A stretch of 64,000 nt of DNA from assembly GCF_036016755.1 (NCBI RefSeq), contig NZ_JAYXIH010000002.1, positions 62,001 through 126,000 of the forward strand, in the 5' to 3' direction. The DNA is from Aurantimonas coralicida_A. Its GTDB lineage: Bacteria > Pseudomonadota > Alphaproteobacteria > Rhizobiales > Rhizobiaceae. The notes beneath the pieces were generated by a model that saw only the letters and a program-made list of their open reading frames with translations, made no database searches and was not told the origin of the DNA. Each line of letters begins with the position of its first letter. Within the stretch, counting starts at the first letter, position 1. Below, one piece after another: positions 51,029-58,718 of the stretch. The position numbers and the translations under genes were made by a program.

Positions 51029-52047
51029 GGGGTCTCCTGCGTGCTGTCGTCGTCCCGGCCGGGCGGGTCGTTGAAGACCCGGCTGGCGGAAATGTCTTCC
51101 GCCTCGATGCGCGAAAGCGCTTCCGCGTTCAAGGGACCTTCGGCGGTTTCGAACAGCCGGTTGGCCTGTCTGAGCCGCGCCCGGTCGAGGGCATTGCGGA
51201 TCGAGCGGGCGTTGGCGAAATGCGGCTGCGCCCGGCGCCGCTCGATATAGCGCGCCAGCACCGCCTTTGCTTCGTCGGCGAGGTGATAGTTCTGCCGCTC
51301 CAGCATTCCCACCGAAATGCGCAGGAGCTCGTCGTCGGAATAGTCGGGAAAGTCGATGTGGTGGGCGATGCGCGAGCGAAATCCGGGATTTGACTCGAAG
51401 AACGTGTCCATTCGGTCGGTATAGCCGGCGAGGATGACGACGAGGTCGTCGCGCTGGTTCTCCATCACCTGCAACAGGATCTCGATCGCCTCCTGCCCGT
51501 AGTCGCGCTCGTTCTCGGGGCGGTAGAGATAATAGGCCTCGTCGATGAACAGGACGCCGCCCATCGCCTTCTTGAGGATGTCCTTCGTCTTCGGCGCGGT
51601 GTGGCCGATATATTGCCCGACAAGGTCGTCGCGGGTCACCGAGACGAGATGGCCCTTGCGGATGTAGCCGAGCCGATGGAGAAGGTTCGCCATCTTCATC
51701 GCCACCGTCGTCTTGCCGGTGCCCGGATTGCCGGTGAAGCTCATGTGCAGCGTCGGCGTCTCGTGGGCGAGGCCGAGCCGGCGGCGGGCCCGCTCGACCA
51801 GAAGCAGCGCCGCGGTCTCGCGAATCCGCTTCTTCACCGGCGCCAGACCGATGAGATCGCGATCGAGTTCTTCCAGCACGTCCCTGACGCCGGCATCCTC
51901 GTATTCGCGCTTGAGGTCGACGGTTATGGGGGCGGTTTCGTCAGCGTTGTCACCGATCGCGGCGGCTTGTGGCTCCGCCGTCGTTTTCGAGGGCGCGGTC
52001 TCGCCGTCAGACTTTCCGCCCTTGTTCAACTGGTCGAGGTAGCTCAT
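51025..52047 (-). CDS. cbbX: Red-type RuBisCO activase (AAA+ protein CbbX)
   Basis: A 340-residue AAA+ ATPase that remodels inhibited form IC RuBisCO by pulling on the C terminus of the large subunit. Walker A is TGNPGTGKTTVAMKMANLLH (about residues 105-124); Walker B is in GGVLFIDEAYYLYRP, and sensor and arginine-finger regions follow (FFESNPGFRSRIAHHIDFPD). An N-terminal, poorly conserved extension of about 40 residues precedes the CbbX core. GGAGG is 8 bases before ATG 52047. The gene lies between cbbS (138-bp gap with hairpin) and rpe (overlap). Confidence 0.96.
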   Translation of the reverse strand: MSYLDQLNKGGKSDGETAPSKTTAEPQAAAIGDNADETAPITVDLKREYEDAGVRDVLEELDRDLIGLAPVKKRIRETAALLLVERARRRLGLAHETPTLHMSFTGNPGTGKTTVAMKMANLLHRLGYIRKGHLVSVTRDDLVGQYIGHTAPKTKDILKKAMGGVLFIDEAYYLYRPENERDYGQEAIEILLQVMENQRDDLVVILAGYTDRMDTFFESNPGFRSRIAHHIDFPDYSDDELLRISVGMLERQNYHLADEAKAVLARYIERRRAQPHFANARSIRNALDRARLRQANRLFETAEGPLNAEALSRIEAEDISASRVFNDPPGRDDDSTQETP

Positions 52048-52137
52048 TCGATGACCTCCGTTTGCCCGGCTTTGTGCCTCGGACTTGTCCGTTGCGGCAG
52101 CCCGCTCCTTGCAGAACGGCCGCTCGATCCGATGCTT

Positions 52138-52169
52138 CGTCATCCCCGCCCGTCAGGTCGGGGATGACG
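52138..52169 (-). other. Stem-loop between cbbS and cbbX
   Basis: CGTCATCCCCG (52138-52148) and CGGGGATGACG (52159-52169) are perfect complements with a 10-base loop. No T-run follows, so it is not a clear terminator. In the cbbS-cbbX gap it could act as an mRNA stabiliser or attenuator that sets high RuBisCO and low activase levels. The arms resemble one end of the palindromic repeats at 60.9-61.9 kb, so it may be a short relic of that family. Confidence 0.6.
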
Positions 52170-52185
52170 ATGGCGGCGTGATGTC

Positions 52186-52608
52186 TCAGCCCGAATACCG
52201 CTCGCCCTCCGGCTTGTCGGTGGCGTAGGTCTCGGTGGTGTAGCGGATGTTGCGACCCTCCATCTCCTGCCGGCGCAGGCGGAAACCGGGCTCTTCCTTC
52301 GGCCGGTTGACGATGAAGCTGAGCTTCACCGATTCCCAGCCATGGGTGGAATCGAAGGCCGACATGCGGATGTAGCGGTCGCCATAGGCCTTGCGGCACG
52401 CCGTCAGCTCCATCATCACGCCGGCCGCGTCCGCGATGTCGAACATCGGATGACCCCACATGTCCCAATAGGTGTTCCGGGGATGCGGATCGTCGGTGTA
52501 TTCCAGATTCACCGCCCAGCCATTGTCGAGGCAGTATTGCACCTGTGCGGTGATCTGCTTGTCGGTCAGGTCGGGCAGGAACGAAAAGGCTCCTTGGGTG
52601 ATGCGCAT
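52186..52608 (-). CDS. cbbS: RuBisCO small subunit, form IC (red type)
   Basis: A 140-residue small subunit. MRITQGAFSFLPDLTDKQIT at the N terminus and NPRNTYWDMWG-like sequence (DPHPRNTYWDMWGHPMFDIA, about residues 40-60) are typical of red-type small subunits; the C-terminal extension (PGFRLRRQEMEGRNIRYTTE and on to the end) is the beta-hairpin addition that replaces part of the inter-subunit contact of green enzymes. AAGGAA precedes ATG 52608; the frame reads 31 codons further upstream without conservation. It lies 111 bp downstream of cbbL. Confidence 0.97.
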   Translation of the reverse strand: MRITQGAFSFLPDLTDKQITAQVQYCLDNGWAVNLEYTDDPHPRNTYWDMWGHPMFDIADAAGVMMELTACRKAYGDRYIRMSAFDSTHGWESVKLSFIVNRPKEEPGFRLRRQEMEGRNIRYTTETYATDKPEGERYSG

Positions 52609-52719
52609 GGATCGGATTCCTTTGTTGGCGGCTGGCGGCGATACGGGCCGCGCCAGCCGTTTTGATGGGGAAATGAGCGGCGGAACGCGGAAGAGGATCA
52701 CGCTCCGCCTCGGAACGGC

Positions 52720-54180
52720 TCAGGCCGATGCCGTCGCCGTCACCTGATAATCGGGCGAGTCGGTCGAGGTGTAGTTGAAGGTCACGTCCTTCCAGGTATC
52801 GAGCGCCTGCTTCAGCGGCGTACACGTCTTGGCCGCCTGGTTGAGGATATCCGGCCCCTCGTTGAGAAGGTCGCGGCCCTCGTTGCGGGCGAGGATCATG
52901 CATTCCAGCGCCACGCGGTTGGCCGTCGCGCCGGCCGCGATGCCCATCGGGTGACCGATGGTGCCGCCGCCGAACTGCAGCACCACGTCCTCGCCCAGAA
53001 GGTCGATCAGCTGGTGCATCTGGCCGGCGTGAATGCCGCCGGAGGCGACCGGCATCACCTTGTTCAGCGAGGCCCAGGGCTGATCGAAGAAGATGCCGTT
53101 TTCGAGTTTTTGCGGCGTGAACTCGTCGCGGCAAATGTCGTAATAGCCCTTGGTCGTTGCCGGATCGCCCTCGAGCTTGCCAACGACGGTGCCTGCGTGG
53201 ATGTGATCGACGCCCGCAAGCCGCGACCATTTGGCGATGACGCGGAACGACACGCCATGGGTCTTCTGGCGCGTATAGGTGGAGTGGCCGGCCCGGTGCA
53301 GGTGCAGGATCATGTTGTTGCGGCGGGCCCACTTGGCCATCGACTGCATCGCCGTCCAGCCGATGACGAGATCGATCATGATGATGCTCGACCCGAGTTC
53401 CTTGGCGAACTCGGCGCGCTCGTACATGTCCTCCATCGTCGCCGCGGTGACGTTGAGATAGCTGCCCTTGATCTCGCCGGTGGCGGCCTGCGCCTTGTTG
53501 ACCGCCTCCATGCAGTACAAAAAGCGCTCGCGCCAATCCATGAATGACTGCGAGTTGATGTTCTCGTCGTCCTTGGTGAAGTCGAGCCCGCCCTTCAGCG
53601 CCTCGTAGACGACGCGGCCGTAATTGCGACCGGACAGGCCGAGCTTCGGCTTCACCGTGGCGCCGAGCAGCGGCCGGCCGAACTTGTCAAGGCGCTCGCG
53701 CTCGACGACGATGCCGGTCGCCGGCCCCTGGAAGGTCTTCACATAGGCGGTCGGCAGCCGCATATCCTCGAGCCGAAGGCCCTTCAGCGGCTTGAAGCCG
53801 AAGACGTTGCCGATGATCGAGGCGGTGAGGTTGGCAATCGAGCCGGATTCGAACAGGTCGAGATCGTAGGCGATATAGGCGAAATACTGGTCGTCGGTGT
53901 TCGGCACCTGGTCGACGCGATACGCCTTGGCGCGGTACTTTTCCGCCGCCGTCAGCCGGTCGGTCCACACCACGGTCCATGTCGCCGTGGAGCTTTCTCC
54001 CGCGACGGCCGCGGCCGCCTCGATCGGATCGACCCCGTCCTGGGGGATGATCCTGAAACAGGCGATGACGTCGGTTTCCTTCGGCTCGTAGTCGGGCTCC
54101 CAGTAGCCCATCTTGCGGTATTCCATGACGCCGGACTTGTAGCGGTCCTTGCCCTTGATGGTTTGTGAAGCCTGTTGCAT
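52720..54180 (-). CDS. cbbL: RuBisCO large subunit, form IC (red type)
   Basis: A 486-residue catalytic subunit. The substrate-site lysines are in GATVKPKLGLSGRNYGR (about 174-190; K177 and K179), the carbamylated lysine and metal ligands in GGLDFTKDDENINSQ (K203, D205, E206), a substrate histidine in ILHLHRAGHSTYTRQ and loop-6 lysine in HAGTVVGKLEGDPATT. SYKSGVMEYRKMGYW-type N terminus (KDRYKSGVMEYRKMGYWEPD) marks the red-type form I. All active-site residues that can be checked are present. GGAGG-like GGAAGGAG lies 6 bases before ATG 54180. It is followed by cbbS, cbbX and rpe and preceded by fba. Confidence 0.98.
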   Translation of the reverse strand: MQQASQTIKGKDRYKSGVMEYRKMGYWEPDYEPKETDVIACFRIIPQDGVDPIEAAAAVAGESSTATWTVVWTDRLTAAEKYRAKAYRVDQVPNTDDQYFAYIAYDLDLFESGSIANLTASIIGNVFGFKPLKGLRLEDMRLPTAYVKTFQGPATGIVVERERLDKFGRPLLGATVKPKLGLSGRNYGRVVYEALKGGLDFTKDDENINSQSFMDWRERFLYCMEAVNKAQAATGEIKGSYLNVTAATMEDMYERAEFAKELGSSIIMIDLVIGWTAMQSMAKWARRNNMILHLHRAGHSTYTRQKTHGVSFRVIAKWSRLAGVDHIHAGTVVGKLEGDPATTKGYYDICRDEFTPQKLENGIFFDQPWASLNKVMPVASGGIHAGQMHQLIDLLGEDVVLQFGGGTIGHPMGIAAGATANRVALECMILARNEGRDLLNEGPDILNQAAKTCTPLKQALDTWKDVTFNYTSTDSPDYQVTATASA

Positions 54181-54345
54181 AGCGGTCTCCTTCCTGGATC
54201 CGTGGTGGCGTGCGACCCTGCCGGCTCAGCAATTTCGGCACACCTTCTCCGTTCGCCGCGAGGGGTGCCCCCGCGCCGTTTCGATTCAGCTTTGTCTCGG
54301 TTCGTTTGCCGCCCGGCCGACTACCCGGCCAGGTGGCGGTCCGCC

Positions 54346-55428
54346 CTACTCGGCGGCTTCGCGCATTGCGATGCGCGGTTCGAGTTCGCCCTTGGCGTAG
54401 CGCACGGCCATCTCATCGAGTGGCATCGGCCGGATCTTGCCAGCCTGACCGGCGCAGCCGAAGCGCTCGTAGCGGTCGAGGCAAAGCGTCTTCAACGCCT
54501 CCATCGCCGGCACCAGGAACTTGCGCGGATCGAATTCCTCCGGCTTTTCCATCGCGACCCGGCGGAACTGGCCGGTCATCGCCATGCGGCAATCGGTGTC
54601 GATATTGACCTTGCGGACGCCGTGCTTGATGCCCCGGACGATCTCCTCGACCGGTACGCCATAGGTCTCGCGCATCTTGCCGCCATATTTGTTGATGATC
54701 GCCTGCAGATCCTCCGGCACCGAGGACGAACCGTGCATGACCAGATGCGTGTTCGGCAGCTTCTGGTGGATCGCCTCGATGATGTGCATGGCGAGGATCT
54801 CGCCGTCGGGCTTGCGGGTGAACTTATAGGCGCCGTGCGAGGTGCCCATGGCGATGGCAAGTGCATCCACCTTGGTGCGGCGGACGAAGTCGACGGCCTG
54901 CTCCGGGTCGGTCAGAAGCTGGTCTTCCGACAGCTTGCCCTCGAAGCCGACGCCGTCCTCCTTCTCGCCCTCGCCGGTCTCCAGCGAGCCGAGCACGCCG
55001 AGCTCGCCCTCGACCGAGGCGCCCACCCAATGGGCCATCCGCGTCACCCGCTCGGTGATGTCGACATTGTAGTCGTAGGAGGCGGGCGTCGTCATGTCGG
55101 CTTCCAGCGAACCGTCCATCATCACCGAGGTGAAGCCGTGGCGGATCGCGGAGAGGCAGGTCTGTTCGTTGTTGCCGTGGTCCTGATGGATGCAAACCGG
55201 GATCTGCGGGAACATCTCGACCAGCGCCTCCATCATCTTCGACAGCATGATGTCCTTGGCGTAGGAGCGCGCCCCGCGCGAGGCCTGCATGATCACCGGC
55301 GCGTCGCTCTTGGCGGCCGCTTCCATGATCGCCAGCCCCTGCTCCATGTTGTTGATGTTGAAGGCGGGGACGCCGTAGTCGTTCTCGGCGGCGTGATCGA
55401 GAAGCTGGCGGAGGGTGATCTTGGCCAT
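54346..55428 (-). CDS. cbbA: Class II fructose-bisphosphate aldolase, Calvin-cycle type
   Basis: A 360-residue zinc aldolase forming fructose- or sedoheptulose-bisphosphate in the Calvin cycle. Zinc ligands are in VCIHQDHGNNEQTCLSAIR (HxDH at about residues 80-83), GASVEGELGVLGSLETG (glutamate) and the two later histidines, in AMGTSHGAYKF and LVMHGSSSVPEDL. The C-terminal RKVNIDTDCRMAMTGQFRR and CAGQAGKIRPMPL mark the Calvin-cycle subtype. It follows prk by 67 bp and precedes cbbL by 165 bp. cbbT (transketolase), which normally sits between prk and fba in such operons, is absent. Confidence 0.96.
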   Translation of the reverse strand: MAKITLRQLLDHAAENDYGVPAFNINNMEQGLAIMEAAAKSDAPVIMQASRGARSYAKDIMLSKMMEALVEMFPQIPVCIHQDHGNNEQTCLSAIRHGFTSVMMDGSLEADMTTPASYDYNVDITERVTRMAHWVGASVEGELGVLGSLETGEGEKEDGVGFEGKLSEDQLLTDPEQAVDFVRRTKVDALAIAMGTSHGAYKFTRKPDGEILAMHIIEAIHQKLPNTHLVMHGSSSVPEDLQAIINKYGGKMRETYGVPVEEIVRGIKHGVRKVNIDTDCRMAMTGQFRRVAMEKPEEFDPRKFLVPAMEALKTLCLDRYERFGCAGQAGKIRPMPLDEMAVRYAKGELEPRIAMREAAE

Positions 55429-55495
55429 AGGGGTCTGGTCTCCTTGGAACGGGCCGCGTCGGTCCTGGTCGACGGGCGATCCCGTCGATCAGCGC

Positions 55496-56371
55496 TCAGG
55501 ACGCGCGGCGCTTTTTTTCCATCAGCTGCATGATCAGCGGCGTCAGGATGAGTTGCATGGCGATGTCGAGCTTGTTGCCCGGGGCGACGATGGAATTGGC
55601 GCGCGACATGAAGCTGCCGGGAATCATCGACAGCAGATACGGAAAGTCGATGCCGCGCGGGTTGGCGAAGCGGATGACGATCATCGATTCATCCGCCGTC
55701 GGGATCCAGCGGGCGATGAACGGGTCGGACGTATCGACGATCGGCACGCGCTGGAAGTTGATGTTGGTGCGGGCGAATTGCGGGCAGATGTATTTCACGT
55801 AGTCCGGCATGCGGCGCAGGATCACGTCCATCACCGCCTCGGTGGAATAGCCGCGCGAGGCCTTGTCGCGGTGGATCTTCTGGATCCATTCGAGATTGAT
55901 CACCGGCACGACGCCGATCTTCAGATCGGCGAGCGCGGCGAGATCGACCGCGTCGGCCTTCACGCAGCCATGCAGGCCCTCGTAGAACAGAAGATCGCTG
56001 CCCTCCTCCAGTTCCGTCCAGTCCGAAAAGGTGCCGGGCGCCGCGCCGTAGAGCTTCGCCTCGGCCTCGTCATGGACGTAGTGCCGGGTCTCGCCGCGCC
56101 CCTCGCGCCCGTAGTCCGAAAACACCGCCTGCAACTTGTCGAGGACGTTCGCCTCGGGGCTGAAATGCGAGAAGTGGCGGTTTCCCTGGCGCTCCTCGTC
56201 GGCCATCTTGTCCTTCATCGCCTGACGATCGTAGCGGTGGAACGCGTCGCCCTCGATGAACACCGCCTTCACCTGCTCGCGGCGGAAGATCTGGTCGAAG
56301 ATGTTCTTCACCGACGTCGTCCCGGCGCCGGACGAGCCGGTAATGGCGATGATCGGATGCTTGGCCGACAT
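55496..56371 (-). CDS. cbbP: Phosphoribulokinase
   Basis: A 291-residue kinase producing ribulose 1,5-bisphosphate. The P-loop IIAITGSSGAGTTSVKNIFD is at residues 6-25; EGDAFHRYDRQAMKDKMADE, HFSPEANVLDKL and LLFYEGLHGCVKADAVDLAA (with the Walker B-like residues) and DYVKYICPQFARTNINFQRV complete the bacterial type I enzyme signature. The start at ATG 56371 is preceded by GGAGGAG, spaced further than usual; the frame extends 15 codons more. It lies 55 bp after fbp. Confidence 0.96.
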   Translation of the reverse strand: MSAKHPIIAITGSSGAGTTSVKNIFDQIFRREQVKAVFIEGDAFHRYDRQAMKDKMADEERQGNRHFSHFSPEANVLDKLQAVFSDYGREGRGETRHYVHDEAEAKLYGAAPGTFSDWTELEEGSDLLFYEGLHGCVKADAVDLAALADLKIGVVPVINLEWIQKIHRDKASRGYSTEAVMDVILRRMPDYVKYICPQFARTNINFQRVPIVDTSDPFIARWIPTADESMIVIRFANPRGIDFPYLLSMIPGSFMSRANSIVAPGNKLDIAMQLILTPLIMQLMEKKRRAS

Positions 56372-56426
56372 GTCTTGGCGTCTCCTCCCGGTGCCGGGGC
56401 ACTCCCTCCCAGGCAACCGTCTTAAA

Positions 56427-57467
56427 TCAGGCTCTGAACAGGCTGCGCTTGCCGAACAACGGCGAGCGCTCGCTCAGCGCCGCCGGATCGGCGATGTAGC
56501 GGCCGACCCGTTCGACCTCGCGCCGCGAGCCGAACACCAGCGGCGTGCGGGCATGCAGTCCTTCCGGCACGATGTCCAGAATGCGGTTGATGCCATCGGT
56601 CGCCACTCCCCCGGCGTTCTCGACGCAGAAGGCGACCGGGTTGGCCTCGTAGACCAGCCGCAGCCGGCCCTTGGCGTAGCCCTTCCTTGCATCGCCCGGA
56701 TAAAGAAAGATGCCGCCGCGCACCAGGATGCGGTAGCCATCGGCGACCATCGAGGCGATCCAGCGCATGTTGAACTCGCGCTCGCGCGGCCCCTCCGCGC
56801 CGGCCAGGCAATCGTCGATATAGTTGCGGATCTGCGGGTCCCAGTGCCGATAGTTCGACGCGTTGATGGCGAACTCGCTGGTCCGGTCGGGAATCTCTAC
56901 CGCCCCCTTCAGCTCGACGAAGCCGCTAGAGCCGGGCGAGAAGATGAAGACGCTGGTGCCGTTGCCGAGCGACAGCACCAGCAACAGCTGCGGCCCGTAG
57001 ATGAAGAAGCCGGCGCCCAATTGCCGCGAGCCCGGCTGCTGGAATACCGAGCCCGGATCGGCCCTGTGTTCGTCGGTCGCCGGCAGGATCGAGAAGATCG
57101 TGCCGACCGAGACATTGGTGTCGATGTTGGACGAGCCGTCCAGCGGATCGATCGCCAGAGCCAGCGTGCCGGCCGGGTCGAGCGTCACCGGTTCGTCCTG
57201 TTCCTCCGACCCGTAAAACGCGATGGCCGACGCCTTCGCGGCGTCCATGAACAGCCGGTCGGCGACGACGTCGAGTTCCTTCTGCACGTCGCCGCCGGCG
57301 TTGGTCGCCTCGCGCGACGCGCCGAGCGCGTCGCCGCCACCGTTGATGATGGTGTTGCGCAGCTTGACGGCGGCGTCGGCCAGATGGCGAACCGTTTCGG
57401 CGACCTTCTTGCGGGTCGGGTCCGCGCCTGCGGCGGACTGAAGATAGGCGTCGAGAGACGAGGGCAT
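56427..57467 (-). CDS. cbbF: Class 1 fructose-1,6-bisphosphatase
   Basis: A 346-residue magnesium-dependent phosphatase of the Calvin cycle and gluconeogenesis. The metal site is seen in YGSEEQDEPV (glutamates, about residues 85-94) and ALAIDPLDGSSNIDTNVSVG (about 104-123); later NYRHWDPQIRNYIDDC and GGIFLYPGDARKGYAKGRLR are conserved class 1 segments, and NAGGVATDGINRILDI completes the site. AGGAGG lies just before ATG 57467. It is the first gene of the cbb operon, divergent from cbbR, and the CbbR-type operator lies about 92-130 bp upstream. Confidence 0.96.
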   Translation of the reverse strand: MPSSLDAYLQSAAGADPTRKKVAETVRHLADAAVKLRNTIINGGGDALGASREATNAGGDVQKELDVVADRLFMDAAKASAIAFYGSEEQDEPVTLDPAGTLALAIDPLDGSSNIDTNVSVGTIFSILPATDEHRADPGSVFQQPGSRQLGAGFFIYGPQLLLVLSLGNGTSVFIFSPGSSGFVELKGAVEIPDRTSEFAINASNYRHWDPQIRNYIDDCLAGAEGPREREFNMRWIASMVADGYRILVRGGIFLYPGDARKGYAKGRLRLVYEANPVAFCVENAGGVATDGINRILDIVPEGLHARTPLVFGSRREVERVGRYIADPAALSERSPLFGKRSLFRA

Positions 57468-57558
57468 GTTTTCCTCCTGGGTGGCGTCGAAGCTCTGCGT
57501 CGCCGTTCACCCGTCGTTGGAAGGATGTTGGATGGCGCTTGGAGCTAAGTAAAATTCA

Positions 57559-57599
57559 TTATCTTTACCCGATCGATAAATTAAATTATGGATCGGGTA
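57559..57599 (-). promoter_or_regulatory. CbbR operator region between cbbR and the cbb operon
   Basis: TTATC-N11-GATAA (57559-57579) is an inverted repeat with the T-N11-A core of LysR-type regulators. Overlapping it, TACCCGATC (57566-57574) and GATCGGGTA (57591-57599) form a perfect 9-bp inverted repeat with a 16-base AT-rich spacer; the right arm ends on the first base of the cbbR ATG. The rest of the 130-bp gap is GC-rich. The arrangement predicts CbbR control of the cbb genes and of its own gene. Confidence 0.7.
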
Positions 57600-58549
57600 T
57601 GCGTAACCTCACATTGCGACAGCTGCGATCAATACAGGCGATCGACCATCACGGGACGATCGCCGCCGCCTCCCGGCAGCTCGGCCTGACGGCGCCGGCG
57701 GTGACATTACAGGTAAAGCAGCTGGAAGACGATTGCGGACTGGCATTGTTCGATCGCACCCGTGAGGGCATGCGGCTGACCGTGGCCGGCGCGGCGGTGC
57801 TGGAGGCGGCGAACGCCATCGAGACGACGCTGCGGGCGCTCTCCGACGAGATCCTGGCGATCAAGGGCGTGCGCTCGGGCACGATTCGGCTCGGCGTGGT
57901 GTCGACGGCGAAATACTTCGCGCCCCGGCTGATCGCCGCGTTCCGGCGCGAATACCCGGCCATCGAGATCAAGCTGACGGTCGGCAACCGGCTGGAGATC
58001 ATCCGCGACCTGAAATCCTATCAGCTCGACATCGCGCTGATGGGGCGCCCGCCGATCGAGTTTCCGGTCGAGGCGATGGTGTTCGGCGACCATCCGCTGG
58101 TGATGATCTCAGCCCCCGAGCATCCGCTGGCCAAGGCCCGCGACATCGACCGGGCGCGGTTGCTCAAGGAGACCATCATCATCCGCGAGCCCGGATCGGG
58201 CACCCGCGCCTCGCTCGAGGGCTTCTTCGCCGGCCATCCGGGGGAACTGGACGAGGTCAGCGTCGAGATGGGCTCGAACGAGACCATCAAGCAGGCGGTG
58301 ATGGCCGGGCTCGGCATCGCCTTCATCTCGGCCCACACCATCGCCTTCGAGGTGGAGATGGGGCGGCTGGTCATCCTCGACGTGGAGCATCTGCCGATTC
58401 GCCGGCAATGGCACGCGGTCGGCCGCAAGGAGCGCATGCCGGCGCCGGCCGAGATCGCCTTCAAGGAGTTTCTCGTCAAGCGCGGCGCCGTCCACCTGCC
58501 GCTGCTCGGCAAGCTCTACCCCGCCGAGGGGATGGTGGCGGAGGGCTGA
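57599..58549 (+). CDS. cbbR: LysR-type regulator of CO2 fixation genes (CbbR)
   Basis: A 316-residue LysR-type regulator, divergent from the cbb operon, as is universal for CbbR. The N-terminal HTH is LTLRQLRSIQAIDHHGTIAA then SRQLGLTAPAVTLQVKQLED (about residues 4-45). The effector domain has GTIRLGVVSTAKYFAPRLIA (about 92-111) and the C-terminal EPGSGTRASLEGFFAGH and MGSNETIKQAVMAGLGIAFI. CbbR senses reductant or metabolites such as RuBP or NADPH. ATG 57599 is chosen because conservation starts there; the open frame extends 20 codons back into the operator. A run of 14 G bases directly follows the stop codon. Confidence 0.94.
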   Translation: MRNLTLRQLRSIQAIDHHGTIAAASRQLGLTAPAVTLQVKQLEDDCGLALFDRTREGMRLTVAGAAVLEAANAIETTLRALSDEILAIKGVRSGTIRLGVVSTAKYFAPRLIAAFRREYPAIEIKLTVGNRLEIIRDLKSYQLDIALMGRPPIEFPVEAMVFGDHPLVMISAPEHPLAKARDIDRARLLKETIIIREPGSGTRASLEGFFAGHPGELDEVSVEMGSNETIKQAVMAGLGIAFISAHTIAFEVEMGRLVILDVEHLPIRRQWHAVGRKERMPAPAEIAFKEFLVKRGAVHLPLLGKLYPAEGMVAEG

Positions 58550-58563
58550 GGGGGGGGGGGGGG
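58550..58563. repeat. Homopolymer of 14 G directly after the cbbR stop codon
   Basis: Fourteen consecutive G bases start immediately after the TGA of cbbR. Such a tract is prone to replication slippage and to sequencing error. It marks the left edge of the accessory AT-rich segment. Between it and the OLD-like gene (58564-58718) the only hint of coding is a short open end reading TVNFNMAGRKIELNRFVEGV before a TAA (about 58649-58707), which I do not recognise and regard as a possible gene remnant. Confidence 0.8.
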
Positions 58564-58718
58564 CAGCATCTTTGGGCGCGGCGCCCGGCGTGCTCTACTA
58601 GATTTGGTGCCGCAGCCTCCCCTAGGTCGCGGAAAACACGCGCACCGTCAACTTCAATATGGCCGGCCGCAAGATTGAGCTAAATAGATTTGTGGAAGGG
58701 GTCTAAAGAGGTAAGGTG

